A stretch of DNA of 64,000 nt from Molanna angustata (GCA_963576475.1 OY754964.1:7473486-7537485); one strand, 5' to 3'; counted from the first letter of the stretch, positions 1 to 12,243 are shown. The notes: a model not told the origin generated them from the letters alone. Numbers and translations: made by a program.

Positions 1-210
1 AATAAATCCAACCAATTTATAGACATGTAACATGCATGCATGCATGTTATTCTGATAAATCACTATAATTAGCATTTGTTCAAATAAAATTGGTTTCGAT
101 TAGAATATGAAGAATAATATAATAAGTACAACATATTAATTAATCATGCTGGTCTATGATATATTGTATACATGAAATTTGTTGTAATAATTGTTTGTAA
201 GACTGTACAA

Positions 211-398
211 TAATAATAATAATGAACACTTCCTTGCACCCTGCGCAAGGTGCGAGTTTATTGCCGTATGGCAATTTCTTGCAACTAACCAGTGTTTCCA
301 GCCCAGAGAAGCAACATTAGCGTGAGAAATGAATTTCAATAAATTTTTCCTCTGGTGGCAATCGAACCCAGGACGCCCGCACAGAAACCGAACGGTAT
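211..398 (-). mobile_element. SINE family A, tRNA-derived, near full length
   Basis: On the minus strand a tRNA-like head with a B-box-like GGTTCGATT is followed by a body reading TTGCTTCTCTGGGCTGG, then TTGCAAGAAATTGCCATACGGCAATAAACTCGC and a GTGTTCATT(ATT)n tail seen here as (AAT)n at 211-225. The same body recurs at 2655, 21028, 40640 and 49610, so this is an interspersed family and not a tRNA gene. The 5' head is incomplete. Confidence 0.8.
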
Positions 399-432
399 TT
401 TTGTTTGGTTTAAATAAAAATAAAATATTAAT

Positions 433-520
433 ATATGGGTCGTGGTGGATAGGGCAATCGAATGACGTTGGTTTGAATCATCTCGTCTTGACCGATTTCG
501 TTCACCTATAGCACAAGCAT
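433..520 (+). mobile_element. SINE family C fragment
   Basis: A degraded tRNA-like head (GGTTTGAATCAT as B box) is followed by ACCGATTTCGTTCACCTATA and AGCACAAGCATTGA. This body matches the minus-strand copies at 19206, 21645 and 59990. It is old and truncated. Confidence 0.6.
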
Positions 521-559
521 TGAATAAGGAAATAAGTACATAAATAAATTACATACAGA

Positions 560-1445
560 CCATCACGCCATGTCCCTTACGGGTTAAGCAAAGATAACCG
601 AGCGCCATACACTTCTATTTTTGCACACATTCCTGGTTTCCTTTACATCCATGCATCCTCTCTACGTGCTCGTCGATTTTTCAAATTCCGTTTGCTTCAT
701 TCTTTCAAAATATCATTCATATGGCCATGCCATCCCTTTCTTGGGCGGCCTGCTATACACCCATGGGCCTGCTATACACCCATGTATATTTTTTTGTTCA
801 ATCGTTCGTTCTTTCAATATGCCCAAACAATCTCAGGCATTCACTTTCATTTTATTTGTTATATCCTTCTTTATCTTGCGTTCTCTCCTCATGTCCTATT
901 TTTTTATTCTATCATATATCGTTCTATTACATACTCTTCTTAGTGATCTCATTTCTACAACATTTATTCTACTTTCCGTAGAATAAATGTTGTAGAACAC
1001 GTCCATGTTTCACTGGCATGCGTCAAAATAGGCACTACAATATTGCATTATATACGGCAATTTTAGATTCCTTTGAGATGCTTGGATCGGACATCACTGG
1101 TCTGAGTGCTCCGTTTATTCTATTACCTGCCATTACTCTTCTTTCGATATCTTTATCAGGTCTTCCATTCCGTTCAAACGTACTCCCCAAGTAAAAATAT
1201 TCCTCTACTTGTTCTAGCCATTCGTTCTCTACTTTTATCATACATGCAGTAATACTTTTAGTTTTTTCGAATACCAATATCTAGTGGATTTACTCACATT
1301 CATTCTCAGTCCGTTCTGCAGGCATCCTTCATTCACTTTATTCACTAAATACTGTAACTCATCCACACATTCAGCAATCACAACTTTGTCATCTGCATAC
1401 ATCAAATCACGTACATTTACAGTATTTAGTTTCAGGCACATATTT
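560..1445 (-). mobile_element. RTE-like LINE fragment, 3' part, frameshifted
   Basis: On the minus strand, pieces of a reverse transcriptase are readable. They are LMYADDKVVIAE (RT active-site YADD) at about 1390, YLGSTFERNGRPDKDIERRV at about 1170, and the non-coding 3' end ending in CATGGCGTGATGG at 562. The 43.8 kb copy reads the same order with fewer breaks. The ORF here is broken into at least three frames and the region 600-1000 has lost its frame, so this is a dead copy. Confidence 0.85.
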
Positions 1446-1654
1446 TCTTTCTTTAATGTTCTAACGCAGTGAACAATATACTGATTAAATAAATAAATTT
1501 ATGATTAATTTAGGGAATTTATGAGGATGTTAGTATATCTACTTGTTGCGATGACAATAGTCCAATTATTGGTTTATAGTCAATCAATTTATACAGAAAA
1601 TGAATTGTTAGAATGTTAAGTGGGATCGAAATTCCTAAATATTATGTCATTTGT

Positions 1655-1850
1655 CAAATCATCATCATTATTGGCGCTGGTTCGCTGCGGACCCTGCCCT
1701 CCTCCAGAAATGGTCTCCATCACTCCCTATCGACCGCCATTCTTCTCCAATTTATCAGGTCCATTTCTCTTATATCGCACAGCACGTCGTCCAGCCATCT
1801 CAACCTAGGTCTACCTCTAAGTTCTCCCTTCGGGGCAGGTATCTAATACA
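1655..1850 (-). pseudogene. LINE C-terminal coding remnant
   Basis: The minus strand reads RGRPRLRWLDDV, then NWRRMAVDRE, a stop, and WRPFLEEGRV. This is the typical tail of insect endonuclease-reverse-transcriptase ORFs (GRP.RWLDD...NWR..A.DR..WR..LEEA). Only the last ~60 codons remain and one stop lies inside. Confidence 0.7.
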
Positions 1851-1961
1851 TTTTTAGGAATGCAGTCATCTCATTTGTAATCAAATTATTTGTACTCTGC
1901 TAATTATATGCCTGATATATCCCTTTTGCGAATCAATAATTGAAAACATTACTGTTCAGCA

Positions 1962-2135
1962 TTCGTGGCTCAGGTGGTTATCTAAATGCTGAGCGATTCC
2001 GGGGTCGATTCCCGGAGGACACACAGTTTTTCACTGTGTTTTCAGTTTGGATTTACGTCTCCAGAATGTAGCAACTTATTATTGGGTGCATTAATATCAC
2101 ATGTTAGTTGCCCGAGTAGCTATACAAAAAAAACA
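1962..2135 (+). mobile_element. SINE family B
   Basis: The A box lies in GTGGCTCAGGTGGTTATC and the B box in GGTCGATTCCC, followed by a body with TTCACTGTGTTTTCAGT, TCTCCAGAATGTAGCAACTT and ATTGGGTGCATTAATATCAC. The same body follows tRNA-like heads at 21300, 42345, 47725, 47935 and 62220. Confidence 0.8.
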
Positions 2136-2144
2136 AGAAATCAG

Positions 2145-2650
2145 TGTTCTCTGCAAAAACTATGATATGTCTGGGTATAAAAATGTTGGAGTCGGGTACA
2201 TTTATGAATTTCTCTTTGCTTACCAATTTTAACTAAAATACCTACCTAGATATTAAGTGCATTTTTATTACCTACTAAACTCTTGTTATAATTAATATCA
2301 TGTTGATATGCACCATAAGTATATATGTAAGTATTATTTCTTGAAGTGTGACATTCATTATAATAATTGCCTATGTATTAATTAATCAACATAAAATAGA
2401 TAAATACTTTACTCGATAATTAACTCCACGTATCATGATACTAACAACGTGCATTGCTATCTGATAAATATTTTACTATATATCTATAAAAAAAATATAA
2501 ACTATAAATATATAAACTGTAAATTTTCAATGTAACCTATAAGATGCTAATTTGTATGTTTATGATCCACTACAATGGAATAGTGTAGCGTCAAGTTTTC
2601 ACAATTATTTTTTAAAATATTTTGTTGGTTTAATAACAAAAATACTCTGT
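2145..2650. other. AT-rich, no gene seen
   Basis: Low-complexity AT-rich sequence with no open frame, repeat family or hairpin that I recognise. Confidence 0.6.
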
Positions 2651-2654
2651 GTGC

Positions 2655-2755
2655 GATTGGCAAGTTTATTACCAAATGGTAATAACTTTATCATAAAATA
2701 TTGATTCCAGCCCAGAGAAACAAGAATTTCGTGAATAATAATAATAATAAATGGA
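2655..2755 (-). mobile_element. SINE family A, 3' fragment
   Basis: The pieces TTTATTACCAAATGGTAATA and TTCCAGCCCAGAGAAACAAG match the family A tail and body in minus orientation, ending in an AAT run. It is decayed and headless. The following 2760-2830 segment (GCGCC...CAAGGGCGC) resembles 6550-6650 and may be another old repeat. Confidence 0.6.
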
Positions 2756-2917
2756 TAATTTATATAGCGCCATTTTTTGTGTTTTCACCTCAAGGGCGCT
2801 TAACAATTATACCTGGAGAATTAAATAAAAAATAAAAATCAACCTAGGTAATAAATCACTTAATCACTATATGAGTTTTTAAAAAAATAAGTTTTTAACT
2901 GTTTTTTTAATACACTT

Positions 2918-3195
2918 TCATTGTCTATTGATCAAACTATATGGGAGCTTATTCCACTGAACTGGACCCACTGCAGCACATAAGTGCAGGCGCTGGAAGT
3001 AATTTCGTTTGCAAAATCCGAGGACCGGCAAATATGTTTTGATTCTTGTTCTTGAGACCTCAAACAATGAAAAAATACATCTTGCCAGCAGCTGCGGTGG
3101 TCCCTTCATGTCTCTCCCCCTCCCCTTTCCACGCCGTATGATAACCATAGAGCACTCCGCTAGTTCACTGCGTTTTTGCGTTAATCGGCACAATA
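2918..3195 (-). pseudogene. Possible LINE C-terminal remnant
   Basis: The minus strand is open for about 91 codons and ends in VGPVQWNKLPYSL. This resembles the G...WN.LP motif near the C-terminus of CR1/Jockey-type reverse transcriptases. The rest is not recognisable, so the assignment rests on one motif. Confidence 0.3.
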
Positions 3196-3599
3196 ACGTT
3201 GTGTTATCATTCGTGTTCGTCGTGTACGCTTAATATAATATTATTTTTCGTTATTTTTGAGTATCTGTTTAATGCGTTTTATAATAAGAAACATAAAAAT
3301 GTCGTTAGAAGTAGTAAATTTGAAAAGAAAAGGACCGAACTAATTTTGGTGCTTATTTTGTAATAAAATAAATTATTTAGTTGAAACCAAAATCAACCAC
3401 TCTGCTCAGTATAAAAAAAGCAGCAGATAGGAGAGAGAATACCTAATATTACTGAAAACTTTGAAAACCTATATAATTAGACTACACCAGACAAGAGTTT
3501 GCTCGTGGCACTACACTAGACTGTTTAACTAGCTATTATGTACTATTATGTAAGTGAGGAGAAAATAAGGCACCGAGAAATAGGGTTAGGTACATTAAA

Positions 3600-3996
3600 A
3601 GAACAAGAGTCTCCTTCAACATCCGAAACAAATGTGTCATGTTCTCGAAATTATCATTCTTCATCAGAATAAACAGTTTAAATGTTTCTTTTTTGAAAAA
3701 TTAACGAAGAACAAAGATAAGCAACTTTATTTGTGTTCCGAAATTTCAACGGCAGAATATTTTTTAAATACTGCACATAAGAAGGAAGACCGTGTCTTTA
3801 ACCAAATTAGAACTTGTCAATGACCTGAGGATTTACTTGCTATCGAAGTAAGATATCACAAGCAGTGTTATCGTGATTATTTAAGATTGTTGAGAAATTT
3901 TACACTACTACAGAAACCTACAGCTGAGCAGTATGAGCATGATTTGAAGGCTTTAAACTCTCAAGAAATTTTTCACTTCAAAGCATGTATGTAACC
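3600..3996 (+). pseudogene. Pseudogene of a YHxxCY-type protein
   Basis: A reading frame from 3632 (with CFFFEKLTKNKDKQLYLCSE) runs to a stop at 3821 and continues in the same frame as PEDLLAIEVRYHKQCYRDYL and more, until 3995. The combination of a C..C/..LYLCS segment with a downstream EVRYHKQCYRDYLR is, from memory, a pattern of repeat-associated arthropod proteins of unknown function. The in-frame stop and a frameshift just upstream (EQESPSTSETN in another frame at 3600) mark it as dead. I cannot name a function. Confidence 0.5.
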
Positions 3997-4184
3997 TTCA
4001 ACATCTTCTTATGTTAAGAGTAGCTGATTACTTGATACCTTGCTCTGGGTTTTATGTAGAATGCAATATGATAAATTGGTGCACAACTTCTGTCGACCAT
4101 TGAAAAACTCAATAGCAGGATAGACTCCATTCCAACAATTACTATTATCTGAAAACTCATATATATCTACAATTTACTTATCTT

Positions 4185-4655
4185 TAAAGCCACGGGCGTC
4201 CACTTCGATCTGCTGAACGTACTTTACTATCTATTCATATTCATAGTTCTGATTTTGTTTAGCTCTTCATTTGAAGTACATTCAGCTAGACTGCTAGACT
4301 ATGGAATAGTCTTAAGTCCTGATATTACGTCGTCTATCTCACTAAACATATTCAAGAAAAGGTAAAGCAAAAATATTTATCTGACAATACCTGATTACAT
4401 CTTCCTCTCCTCATTCTTTATTTTTCTTATCATTACTATGAATTGTTCTTATATGCTTTCTTCTTTGTTTTTTTTTTACTTTTCGTCTGCTATCTTTGTT
4501 TATTTTTGTAATGTGATTAACTTATTGCCATAGTACACACTGTCTTGGATATTTAAGATTAACTTTGGTTGGCTGGAAGAAATTGCCATTAGGCAATAAG
4601 CCCGCCATTTTACTAATTATATGTACAGAAAGTTAATAAATAAATAAATAATTAG
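4185..4655 (+). mobile_element. CR1/Jockey-like LINE, 3' coding end and 3' UTR
   Basis: Broken reading frames give RPLRSAERTLLSIHIHSSDF, SSSFEVHSARL and SLNIFKKR-like pieces, the usual end of a LINE reverse transcriptase. The 3' UTR contains GAAATTGCCATTAGGCAATA followed by AGCCCGCC and a (TAAA)n tail at 4632-4650. The same end recurs at 58020-58460. Frameshifts and a small duplication in the ARL segment show it is dead. Confidence 0.8.
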
Positions 4656-4824
4656 AATAAACTCAATATAAATAACTGAAATAATCATTAAAATGACTTC
4701 ATAGTATGTACTCCATCGATTACCTCTACAAATAATTAGAGGGGAGGGGGTAAAAACAAAATTGACCAAAAAATGGTCCGGCAAGATCCATATTATTAAT
4801 CTCTGAACTATTCTCAACTAAAAT

Positions 4825-4960
4825 CCATTGGTAGAATTCGGTCCTCCCATTTTGCATACGATAGTACTTCCAGCGCCCGCTCTAAATGCTCTTTCACCAA
4901 AGTTCGTCATTCGACGCGTATTATAGGTGAGTATTTTAGGTGAGAATAAACTGGCGTGTG
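4825..4960 (-). pseudogene. CR1/L2-like LINE C-terminal remnant
   Basis: The minus strand reads YNTRRMTNFGERAFRAGAGS. This matches the common (Y.TR)..T.FGERAFS.AGP pattern close to the end of CR1/L2 reverse transcriptases. The downstream WN.LP element is lost. Confidence 0.5.
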
Positions 4961-5039
4961 GGAACACACGCACGTGTCGGGATTCATATTGTATGGTAAT
5001 GCACACCCGCGTACCTGTCGCTGGTTCCTCCACATTGTG

Positions 5040-6540
5040 GAATATTTTTTTTATTTGTTTTTTTATTTATTTCATCTCACAAATAATATTTTGAAAATTA
5101 ATACACAAATGTATTCAACCTCACTAGGAAAAAAACCTGTATCGAGGTTAAATTTAATCACATTTTTGTGAGCGACATAAATACTTACAGAGTTTACTTA
5201 GTCTAACATTTTACAACAATAATATATATCAACAGTATGTACATATTATATATGTATATATTGATACAAAACAAAATGTATTAAATGTATAGGGCGACCA
5301 TGATTAATACAGATCTAGAAAAAATATAAAACAAATTAAAAATAAAAAATAATAAAAATAATAAAATAATGACGTTAAAGTTTAGGTTGTTTTGATAAAA
5401 CATTAAGATTCAATTTAAAATTGTAAGAATCCTTACACAGATTCAACATCTTTTTGTAAAAAACTATAATACGTATCCAAGAAAGACATTTGGAGATTTA
5501 CCAATATTGAAAAAAAGTCATTACCACGGAAATATATTAAAATATTAATCAATATCTTTACTCAAAAAAAAAAGATAATTTAGGAGAGATATGGCTTATT
5601 TATACTGTTTTCAATTAATTGAAATATATATTTTTATAAAAAATCAAAAATTGCTGGATTAAACAATTTTTTTTTTAGAAAATCCGCCTGGATTGAAACC
5701 CTATTGGCGTCATATGGATATATCCACTCCACTATCCCATGGGAATGTGATGGAGTGCACATAAATAAATTTGAACTACTCATATCTCCTGATTATTATT
5801 TAAGAAAAATAAGCAAAACAATACAGAGTAAAATATAGAAAAATATTAGGATGTGTTTAAACGGATCCACACTTTCTTAGTACCTACCTATGTATGCAGT
5901 TAATAGTGGAAAAACAATCTGTATTGTTAGTTCTTTAACAATAATTTATTAGTGTACTGAATTATATTTGCAATATCCATCCTAATCCATCCATCATTCC
6001 ATCCATTCCATCCTAAATCGAAACGAAAGTGCAAATTTGCATTTGTACAGTTTCACTTGAATTCGCACCAAGAATATATATTTGTTTTATTACAGGTCAA
6101 CTTTCAGCCGTCTAATACTTATATGTACCTAACCGTATTGAGAATATTTTGTGTTCAATATTATATTTTGAATGAAAGTGAAATAATTATTTGTTAATAA
6201 GATAAACATGACCATTAGAAAATATATTTATGGTTAAAGAAAAAAATGTGCGAATTCGTAAAGTCAAATGAGAAGGAACGAGAGTTGGGACAGGCCAAGA
6301 TAACATTGGGACAACCAGATTAATAATATTCTGAAATAACGAAACATTAGACGTAAATAACTGATGTGCAAGTATGAAAAGGTGTATAAATGTGAGTGAG
6401 GCAATGAATTGATGCAAAGACAGAAGTGTATGGCGCTCAGTTCACTAAAATGATCAGCTATAAGCTATAATACTACATTAATTGAATTGAATCTGACAAA
6501 TATTTATTGTTAAGTATGTTAAAACTACGAAAAGATACGA
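5040..6540. other. AT-rich, mostly featureless
   Basis: Poly-A/T tracts and microsatellite-like CCATC repeats near 5980-6015. No ORF with recognisable motifs. 5690-5765 has a faintly tRNA-like look but no second copy that I can find. Confidence 0.5.
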
Positions 6541-6734
6541 AAGAATGAAAAGTGTGGCGCCTTTGAGGTAAGGTTTTCACAAACACAGAACTATTAAGTC
6601 ATCCTAGTTATTTAGTATTATAGAATACAAAGAGAAGATAATTTTTCAGCGCCAAAACCTTTAAATAACTTGCACCCCGTCACTAGCTGACTGAATCTAA
6701 GAAAAATACTACAATACATCTTATTTTATTTTAC

Positions 6735-6850
6735 TGGATCTGTGAGACGTTAATATCTTATGTCTCCAGAATATAGCAACTTTTTATTACGTACATGTTA
6801 AATTAATATTTTAGTTGCCCGAGAACAACAATTAGAAATAAGAAAAAAAA
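6735..6850 (+). mobile_element. SINE family B, headless fragment
   Basis: CTGGATCTGTGAGACGTTAA, TCTCCAGAATATAGCAACTT and TTAGTTGCCCGAG follow the family B body in order. The tRNA-like head is absent. Confidence 0.6.
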
Positions 6851-7830
6851 TCATTAGCTCCAGTGAAAATTTGTTCGAAGCTTTTACTAAATGAAAGTGA
6901 TCAATGATCGTGATTAACTTGGACTCAAACCAAATGATCTAGCCATTCGCTCGTATTTAATAGCAATCAAAAACAGTTATCTGTTGTGGTTACGCTACAT
7001 TGATCGCGAAGCATTTCGTTGTGCTATAAATTGGTAGATGGCGCTTGTAATTAGATAAATGAAAAAATATACCGTTTTATTATACTTCAATGTACAAATA
7101 AAATTTCAATAGAGAAAAATTATGATATAATCGGAAAGAAATATACATTCTAGGCATGATTTATAAGACCTTCTAAATAAGATACAAATAGATGTATTGA
7201 GATGCTAGGATACCTAAAAAAAAATTCGCCGTCGACATATTATTTTCAACCTAAATAATATAAACCCAAATATCCATACAAAATATAAATAGGTACCTAC
7301 CTAACTACAGCGAGATATCTACCAAAATCTATACTTATTTTATTTTTTATTTAATAGATTAGGTAAAAATTAAACATGTAGATATTTAGCATCAAAAGTA
7401 GGTAAGCCAATTATAGACGAACATGATAACTTACTAATGTAGGTATGCTAATTATAGTTACATAACCATTTTAATTTTGTATTTTTATCATTCCATGTTG
7501 CCGGCACTTTTGTTTTCAGTCATTTATTACATTGTAAATGTAAAAAAAATGTATGTACATATACATACACCTCGATGTAAATGGAAAGACATATCTTTGA
7601 CAATAAATATGAGCAAATGCAAGTCTTGCATACCCGGTCTTGGTCTTGCATTTACATAATGTCTTGGTCTTGTAGATCTTGCAACTTATACAAATGTTTT
7701 TTTTATTTCTCTCTTAAACTATAGTTTTAACAATGAAATACGACATAAAACACCAATTTAGAGTACCTATTATGTCGATAGGACGTAGTTAATTGCTTAC
7801 TTTATAATTATTGCAATAATATAATAATTT
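6850..7830. other. AT-rich, no gene seen
   Basis: No motif-bearing ORF. A short CTTGGTCTTGCA-like duplication lies at 7637-7672. Confidence 0.5.
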
Positions 7831-7835
7831 GTATC

Positions 7836-8075
7836 TGTTTCTATATATTTATCTGTGTCTATATTCTTATTTGTTTCTATATTTTAGATGTGTCTATTTT
7901 CTTATCTGTTTATATATTCTTATCTGTTTCTATATTTTTATCTGTGTCTATATTCTTATCTGTTTCTATATTTTTTGTGGCTATATTCATATCTGTTTCT
8001 TTATTTTTATTTGGGTCTATTTTCTTATCTGTTTCTATAGTTTTATCTGTTTCTATATTTTTATCTTTGTATTTT
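7836..8075. repeat. 18-bp minisatellite
   Basis: About 13 diverged units of TTATCTGTTTCTATATTC. Because 18 is a multiple of 3, the array stays open in three overlapping frames on both strands, giving low-complexity pseudo-proteins (for example repeated IETDKN on the minus strand). I do not regard these as genes. Confidence 0.85.
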
Positions 8076-8284
8076 TTTTGTATTGTAACAAGTATTGTAA
8101 ATAATAAATAAAACATTACACTAACGATTAATGAAAATGAAAGGACTTACTGATGACAGGTTGATAAATTTACTTCAGGTGTACATAGGTACATGCATAG
8201 TTAATTTATTGATCGGCTGTCATCTCTGTACTAAAGTGCAAGTTATCTTAGGTTAGGTATGGTTCAGGTTTCAAAATGGTAAGA

Positions 8285-8303
8285 CCACACACACACACAC
8301 ACA
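8285..8303. repeat. (AC)n microsatellite
   Basis: A short run of CA dinucleotides. Confidence 0.9.
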
Positions 8304-8814
8304 AACACTTGTAGAAAGAAAAGTTCGCTGGTGCATCGCAACAACTTTCTATCCAGACATACTACTGATTTATGTTTAAGATAGTCGGTTATAATTGTAG
8401 TTTCCTGCACAAAAATGCATTAACGGCGGGTCTTTGATCACACTATGTAGATACTCTTTTCTGGGCAGAGAGTCGAATCTACAAAGTCAGCGCCCAGCGA
8501 ATATCCTTGTCATTTTATTTCCGAACCTGGGGTAATTTCCTCCACCCTCAGGGCTAAAACAGGTATTGTGCCGGGTTATAAATATTGAATTTTACTATCC
8601 TTTATCTAACGAAAAAACAAATCAACGCCAATAGGTACATCAGAAAGGTCTTAATTCATTTTTTAGCCGACGGCGACGTGACACGAGCATGTTATCTTGT
8701 GTTTTCGACGCCACTGATCATGGGAAAAATTTCATCGTTTTTTTTTTAATCTAAAGAGGGCATATAAACCCTTAATTTAAAAATCAAATTTCTTAAATAT
8801 GTTCAAGTGTGTTG

Positions 8815-9095
8815 TGTGTGCGGTAAGGTCGTTGCTTCACATGCGTGAGGTCGACGGTTCGAATTTGGGCGGGGCACGCACCTCTTGATTTTCAAAAAAT
8901 CTATGTGCGGATTTATATCACTAGCTATGTGTAGCCATGATCCAATTTGTCTGGTTCCCCTTCCTAAGGGTTACGAAGGTCAGATGGCAGTCGCTTCAAT
9001 GTAATAACCAGACTCGCCAATTCCAGGATCATGGTTAAAGCGTACCCCGATAGAAACGGGACAAAAGCGCTAAGGGGAAAGAAGTGTTTCTTAAA
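8815..9095 (+). mobile_element. SINE family F, tRNA head plus conserved body
   Basis: A tRNA-like head with GACGGTTCGAATTTGG as B box at about 8852 is followed by a body containing TTCCCCTTCCTAAGGG, AGATGGCAGTCGCTTC and TACCCCGATAGAAACGGGAC. The body resembles, from memory, a 3' end common in moth repeats (GGCAGTCGCTTC...GGATAATGCTAGG). It is a single copy here, so family status is inferred from structure. Confidence 0.6.
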
Positions 9096-9283
9096 AACAT
9101 CCCATAACTATTTCTCTAGTGAATGTTTGTCACACATTTTTAGTAAAAAAATATTCAAAATATTTATTTTTACAAATGTTTTTAAAATTACTCCATAACT
9201 ATGTGTCGTAGAGAAAGAAATCTTTTATGTGTTAAAAGTGTGCATAAATCAAAGTTAATTTTAGTGGTTTTCTTCATTCAAGT

Positions 9284-9943
9284 CAGGGGGGTAAGTCTAG
9301 TCCAACCGGCGAAATCATAACCCTCGTGATTACCCATATCATGGATACAATATTTGATTTTTTTCAACATTACCTTACCTAAATTTAGAAATGAACAAAT
9401 AATGCTTTTTTAAAATTAGTCAATCGCTGCTAATAATGCAATATCGTTTAAAAATGTAATATTTTTTATTTTTACTGTATCATATATGTAGATCTTTTCT
9501 TTTTTTTAAATTATAAATCAGTTTCTGTTGTACTTTAAATGCATTTATTTCTAATGTGTTTGTATCATTGTTACTTTTTGTCTTTTGTAACTTTTTTGTT
9601 TTTTTTTATCTTCTATATAATTTGTTATTAGACAAAGAAATTTGATTTCTATAAAAGGAAAAACTTTTTTTATTTTCATTTCCTCTTTATGTTCTCATTA
9701 TTTCTTTTTTCGCTTGATTTATTATTTTCTATGTAAATATATTTTTTTCTTTTTTATACTTATACATTGAATAATGATGTCTGTATTTTCATTTTTGTAT
9801 TTTTTTATCATATGGAGTTCTATGACATCTTAAGATATTATAGAACTCCAGATAATAATTTTATCTAAATATTATCTGAATAAAAGTGAGTAAAAGTGAG
9901 GGTTTTGATTTCGCCGGTTGACCAGACTTGCCCCCCCCCCCTG
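9284..9943. mobile_element. TIR element, family G, long version (660 bp)
   Basis: The left end CAGGGGGGTAAGTCTAGTCC and the following CGGCGAAATCATAACCCTCG is mirrored by the right end GAGGGTTTTGATTTCGCCGG then GACTTGCCCCCCCCCCCTG. The interior has no transposase and holds a small hairpin (GAGTTCTATGACATC / TATTATAGAACTC) at 9814-9850. A short foldback relative sits at 56927-57114. No convincing target duplication. Confidence 0.7.
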
Positions 9944-10699
9944 ATTTGTTCTTAAAATGGAAAAATTCAAAAATTTTTGGTTTCCGATCGTTTAAATCAC
10001 GTATAAACGCTTTTTAACGCACGTGATTGTTACCCTTACTAACACATAACTTCATAGTGCATTATGCGGTTTTAATATATCATGTTTTCAGTCACTTGAT
10101 TTAGCTAAGGGGAGAGTGAAATTAGTTTCCCTAATAGGTTACAAGACTGAAAAAAATTGGAAACGACGGTATACAAATAAATGTATTTAATAGCATATAT
10201 TATTTTTTCAAACGCATATTTTTTATCTAATAACATTGAGTCGGTACCTATATATTATTATCTTTGAAAAAAATTAAACGGCCGATATATTAATCCATGT
10301 AATGACCGCATTGCGTGCCAATGAAAGTAATTCACGTGTATGGTTTGGTTATAAGGTGATCCGCATTGGTTATCATTATTAACTATTTACCTATAATGAT
10401 TAATTTCGTTTCCTACAAGAAAGTGAATGTGGTCTAACAATATATTAATAAGTATATAATACATATAGCACTGGTTCCCAGGCGTAGATCTAAGAATGAG
10501 AATTCTACCATCAAACATTACAACCAACATATGTATTATATCTAGTTTTTTTACTTATTATTATGATATTAAAGCACGCCAATTAGTTGGTACAAGTCAT
10601 TTCACCGCTTTATAAAAGGCGTTCAAGTTCAAGATGCGCACACTCTATATGGGATAAAATTTAGGGTTGCCGAAAAATTAAAATGTTTTTTTTATTGGA

Positions 10700-10920
10700 T
10701 TGACTTGATACGCAGTCGCTCAAATCAACCAATGTAGTTGAGAGGGTAGCGATGCAAAAGTGGAGATGGGCGGGATACATTGCAAGAATGAAGGACAATA
10801 GTTGGACGAAAAGACTCATGAGATGGAGGCCCAGAGTCGATAAGAGATCACAAGGTCTAATAGATGTATGGAAGACATTAAAAAAATTGTTAAACCCCTG
10901 TGGGGGGTAGTAGCACAAGA
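10700..10920 (+). pseudogene. LINE C-terminal coding remnant
   Basis: The plus strand reads VAMQKWRWAGYIARMKDNSW then TKRLMRWRPRVDKRSQG. This is the W.WAGHIARR.D.RW..R...WRPR..KRS.GRP signature of non-LTR reverse-transcriptase C-termini. It is open to a stop at about 10910 but isolated from any RT domain. Confidence 0.7.
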
Positions 10921-10945
10921 ACGAGAGAAGTAAGAGTAGGAGAAG

Positions 10946-11217
10946 ATATCATACAGTAAAATACAGAGACCTATGTCATTCAGTAAAATACAGGAACCTA
11001 TATCCTACAGTAAAATACAGAGACCAATGTCAACAGTAATATACAGAGACCTATACCCTACAGTAAAATACAGAGACCAATGTCAACAGTAAAATACAGA
11101 GACCTTTATCCTACAGTAAAATACAGGGACCTATATCCTACAGTAAAAAACAGAGACCTATGTCCTACAGTAAAATACAGAGACCTTTATCCTACAGTAA
11201 AATATAGAGACCTACGT
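10946..11217. repeat. 27-bp minisatellite
   Basis: About ten units of TACAGTAAAATACAGAGACC followed by TATATCC, with 25-bp variants (AATGTCAACAG). Non-coding. Confidence 0.9.
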
Positions 11218-11424
11218 TATTATTTTTTTATTAATTAGGCTATTATTTTTTTTTCACCGCACAATCAGTCCCATCTTGTTTCATACCGAATTCTAGACAT
11301 ATATGTATGATATCCATCATCTCTATATTTTTTAATATATTTTTAAGAGTAGTATTTTTTTTAATAGTATTTTTTAATTATGAAAAAGGAAATCAATAAA
11401 CAAAGGGGAAAATAATTTAAGAAA

Positions 11425-11665
11425 GTGACTCCGAGCTCAGAAAATTTTATATTATTTTTATTTTCATATCGCCAAAAGGACACATCACTTTCATAAGATG
11501 ACATTGAATAATTATATAGTTTTCATAATAAAATATTTAATTCAATAATTATTTAACAAACTCATTTCGTGAAAATGCTGGACATTTTCAATACAAAAAT
11601 GAATGTTTTATACTTTTTTTAGTTTGGAGTATAGCGTGGCCATATCCCACTCTCTTTATAATGTG
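11425..11665 (+). repeat. Interspersed repeat family D, 3' half
   Basis: GACTCCGAGCTCAGAAAATT, CACATCACTTTCATAAGATG, TTTCGTGAAAATGCTGGACA and a terminal GTGGCCATATCCCACTC match the order seen at 22545-23125, 53485-54175 and (inverted) 41080-41535. Confidence 0.65.
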
Positions 11666-12243
11666 TATTTTTATACATGAGTAGTACACATTGCCAATAA
11701 GGAGGCGTTCATTCTTAAGAAATTTCATTTTTGACAATGTATAATTATGTGATACATTCATTGATGAAAGTTATACTTTTTTTACGATCTAAAAAATTTA
11801 ATCATGTTCAATGCGTGACAAATATGGCGAGGTTAATCACATTATATAAGGTTCAATTAAAAAAAGAAAAAAATGGAACGCACACTGACTGAGAATTCCA
11901 ACAAAGAAACATGGTATTCATCCGAAGATATGAAAAAACACGTTAATAGCGTCATTAAAATAATTATTTGTTTAGACAAAGCTATTACATTAATTGTCGA
12001 TGTGGAAAATCAAGGTAACACCTTCCATAAAGAGATATGGATTTGATATATTATTAAGTTGTTTTTGTTTTGTTTTTTTCATCAGACGTTATTTTGCATA
12101 TCATTATATTTAGCATTGAGGATTAATTAGTTTTATTTTTTCAGATTTTTGAATCATAGTTTTAGGTTATTTCAGTCCAAAATGGATCAAGTATGCATAA
12201 GGATTCAAGGAAAGGGACACTTGTCTGAAGCCATTTGGGTGCG

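Noticed and set aside
7829..8116. Several Ile/Phe/Ser-rich or Thr/Asp-rich proteins on both strands
   Set aside because: Translations of an 18-bp tandem repeat.
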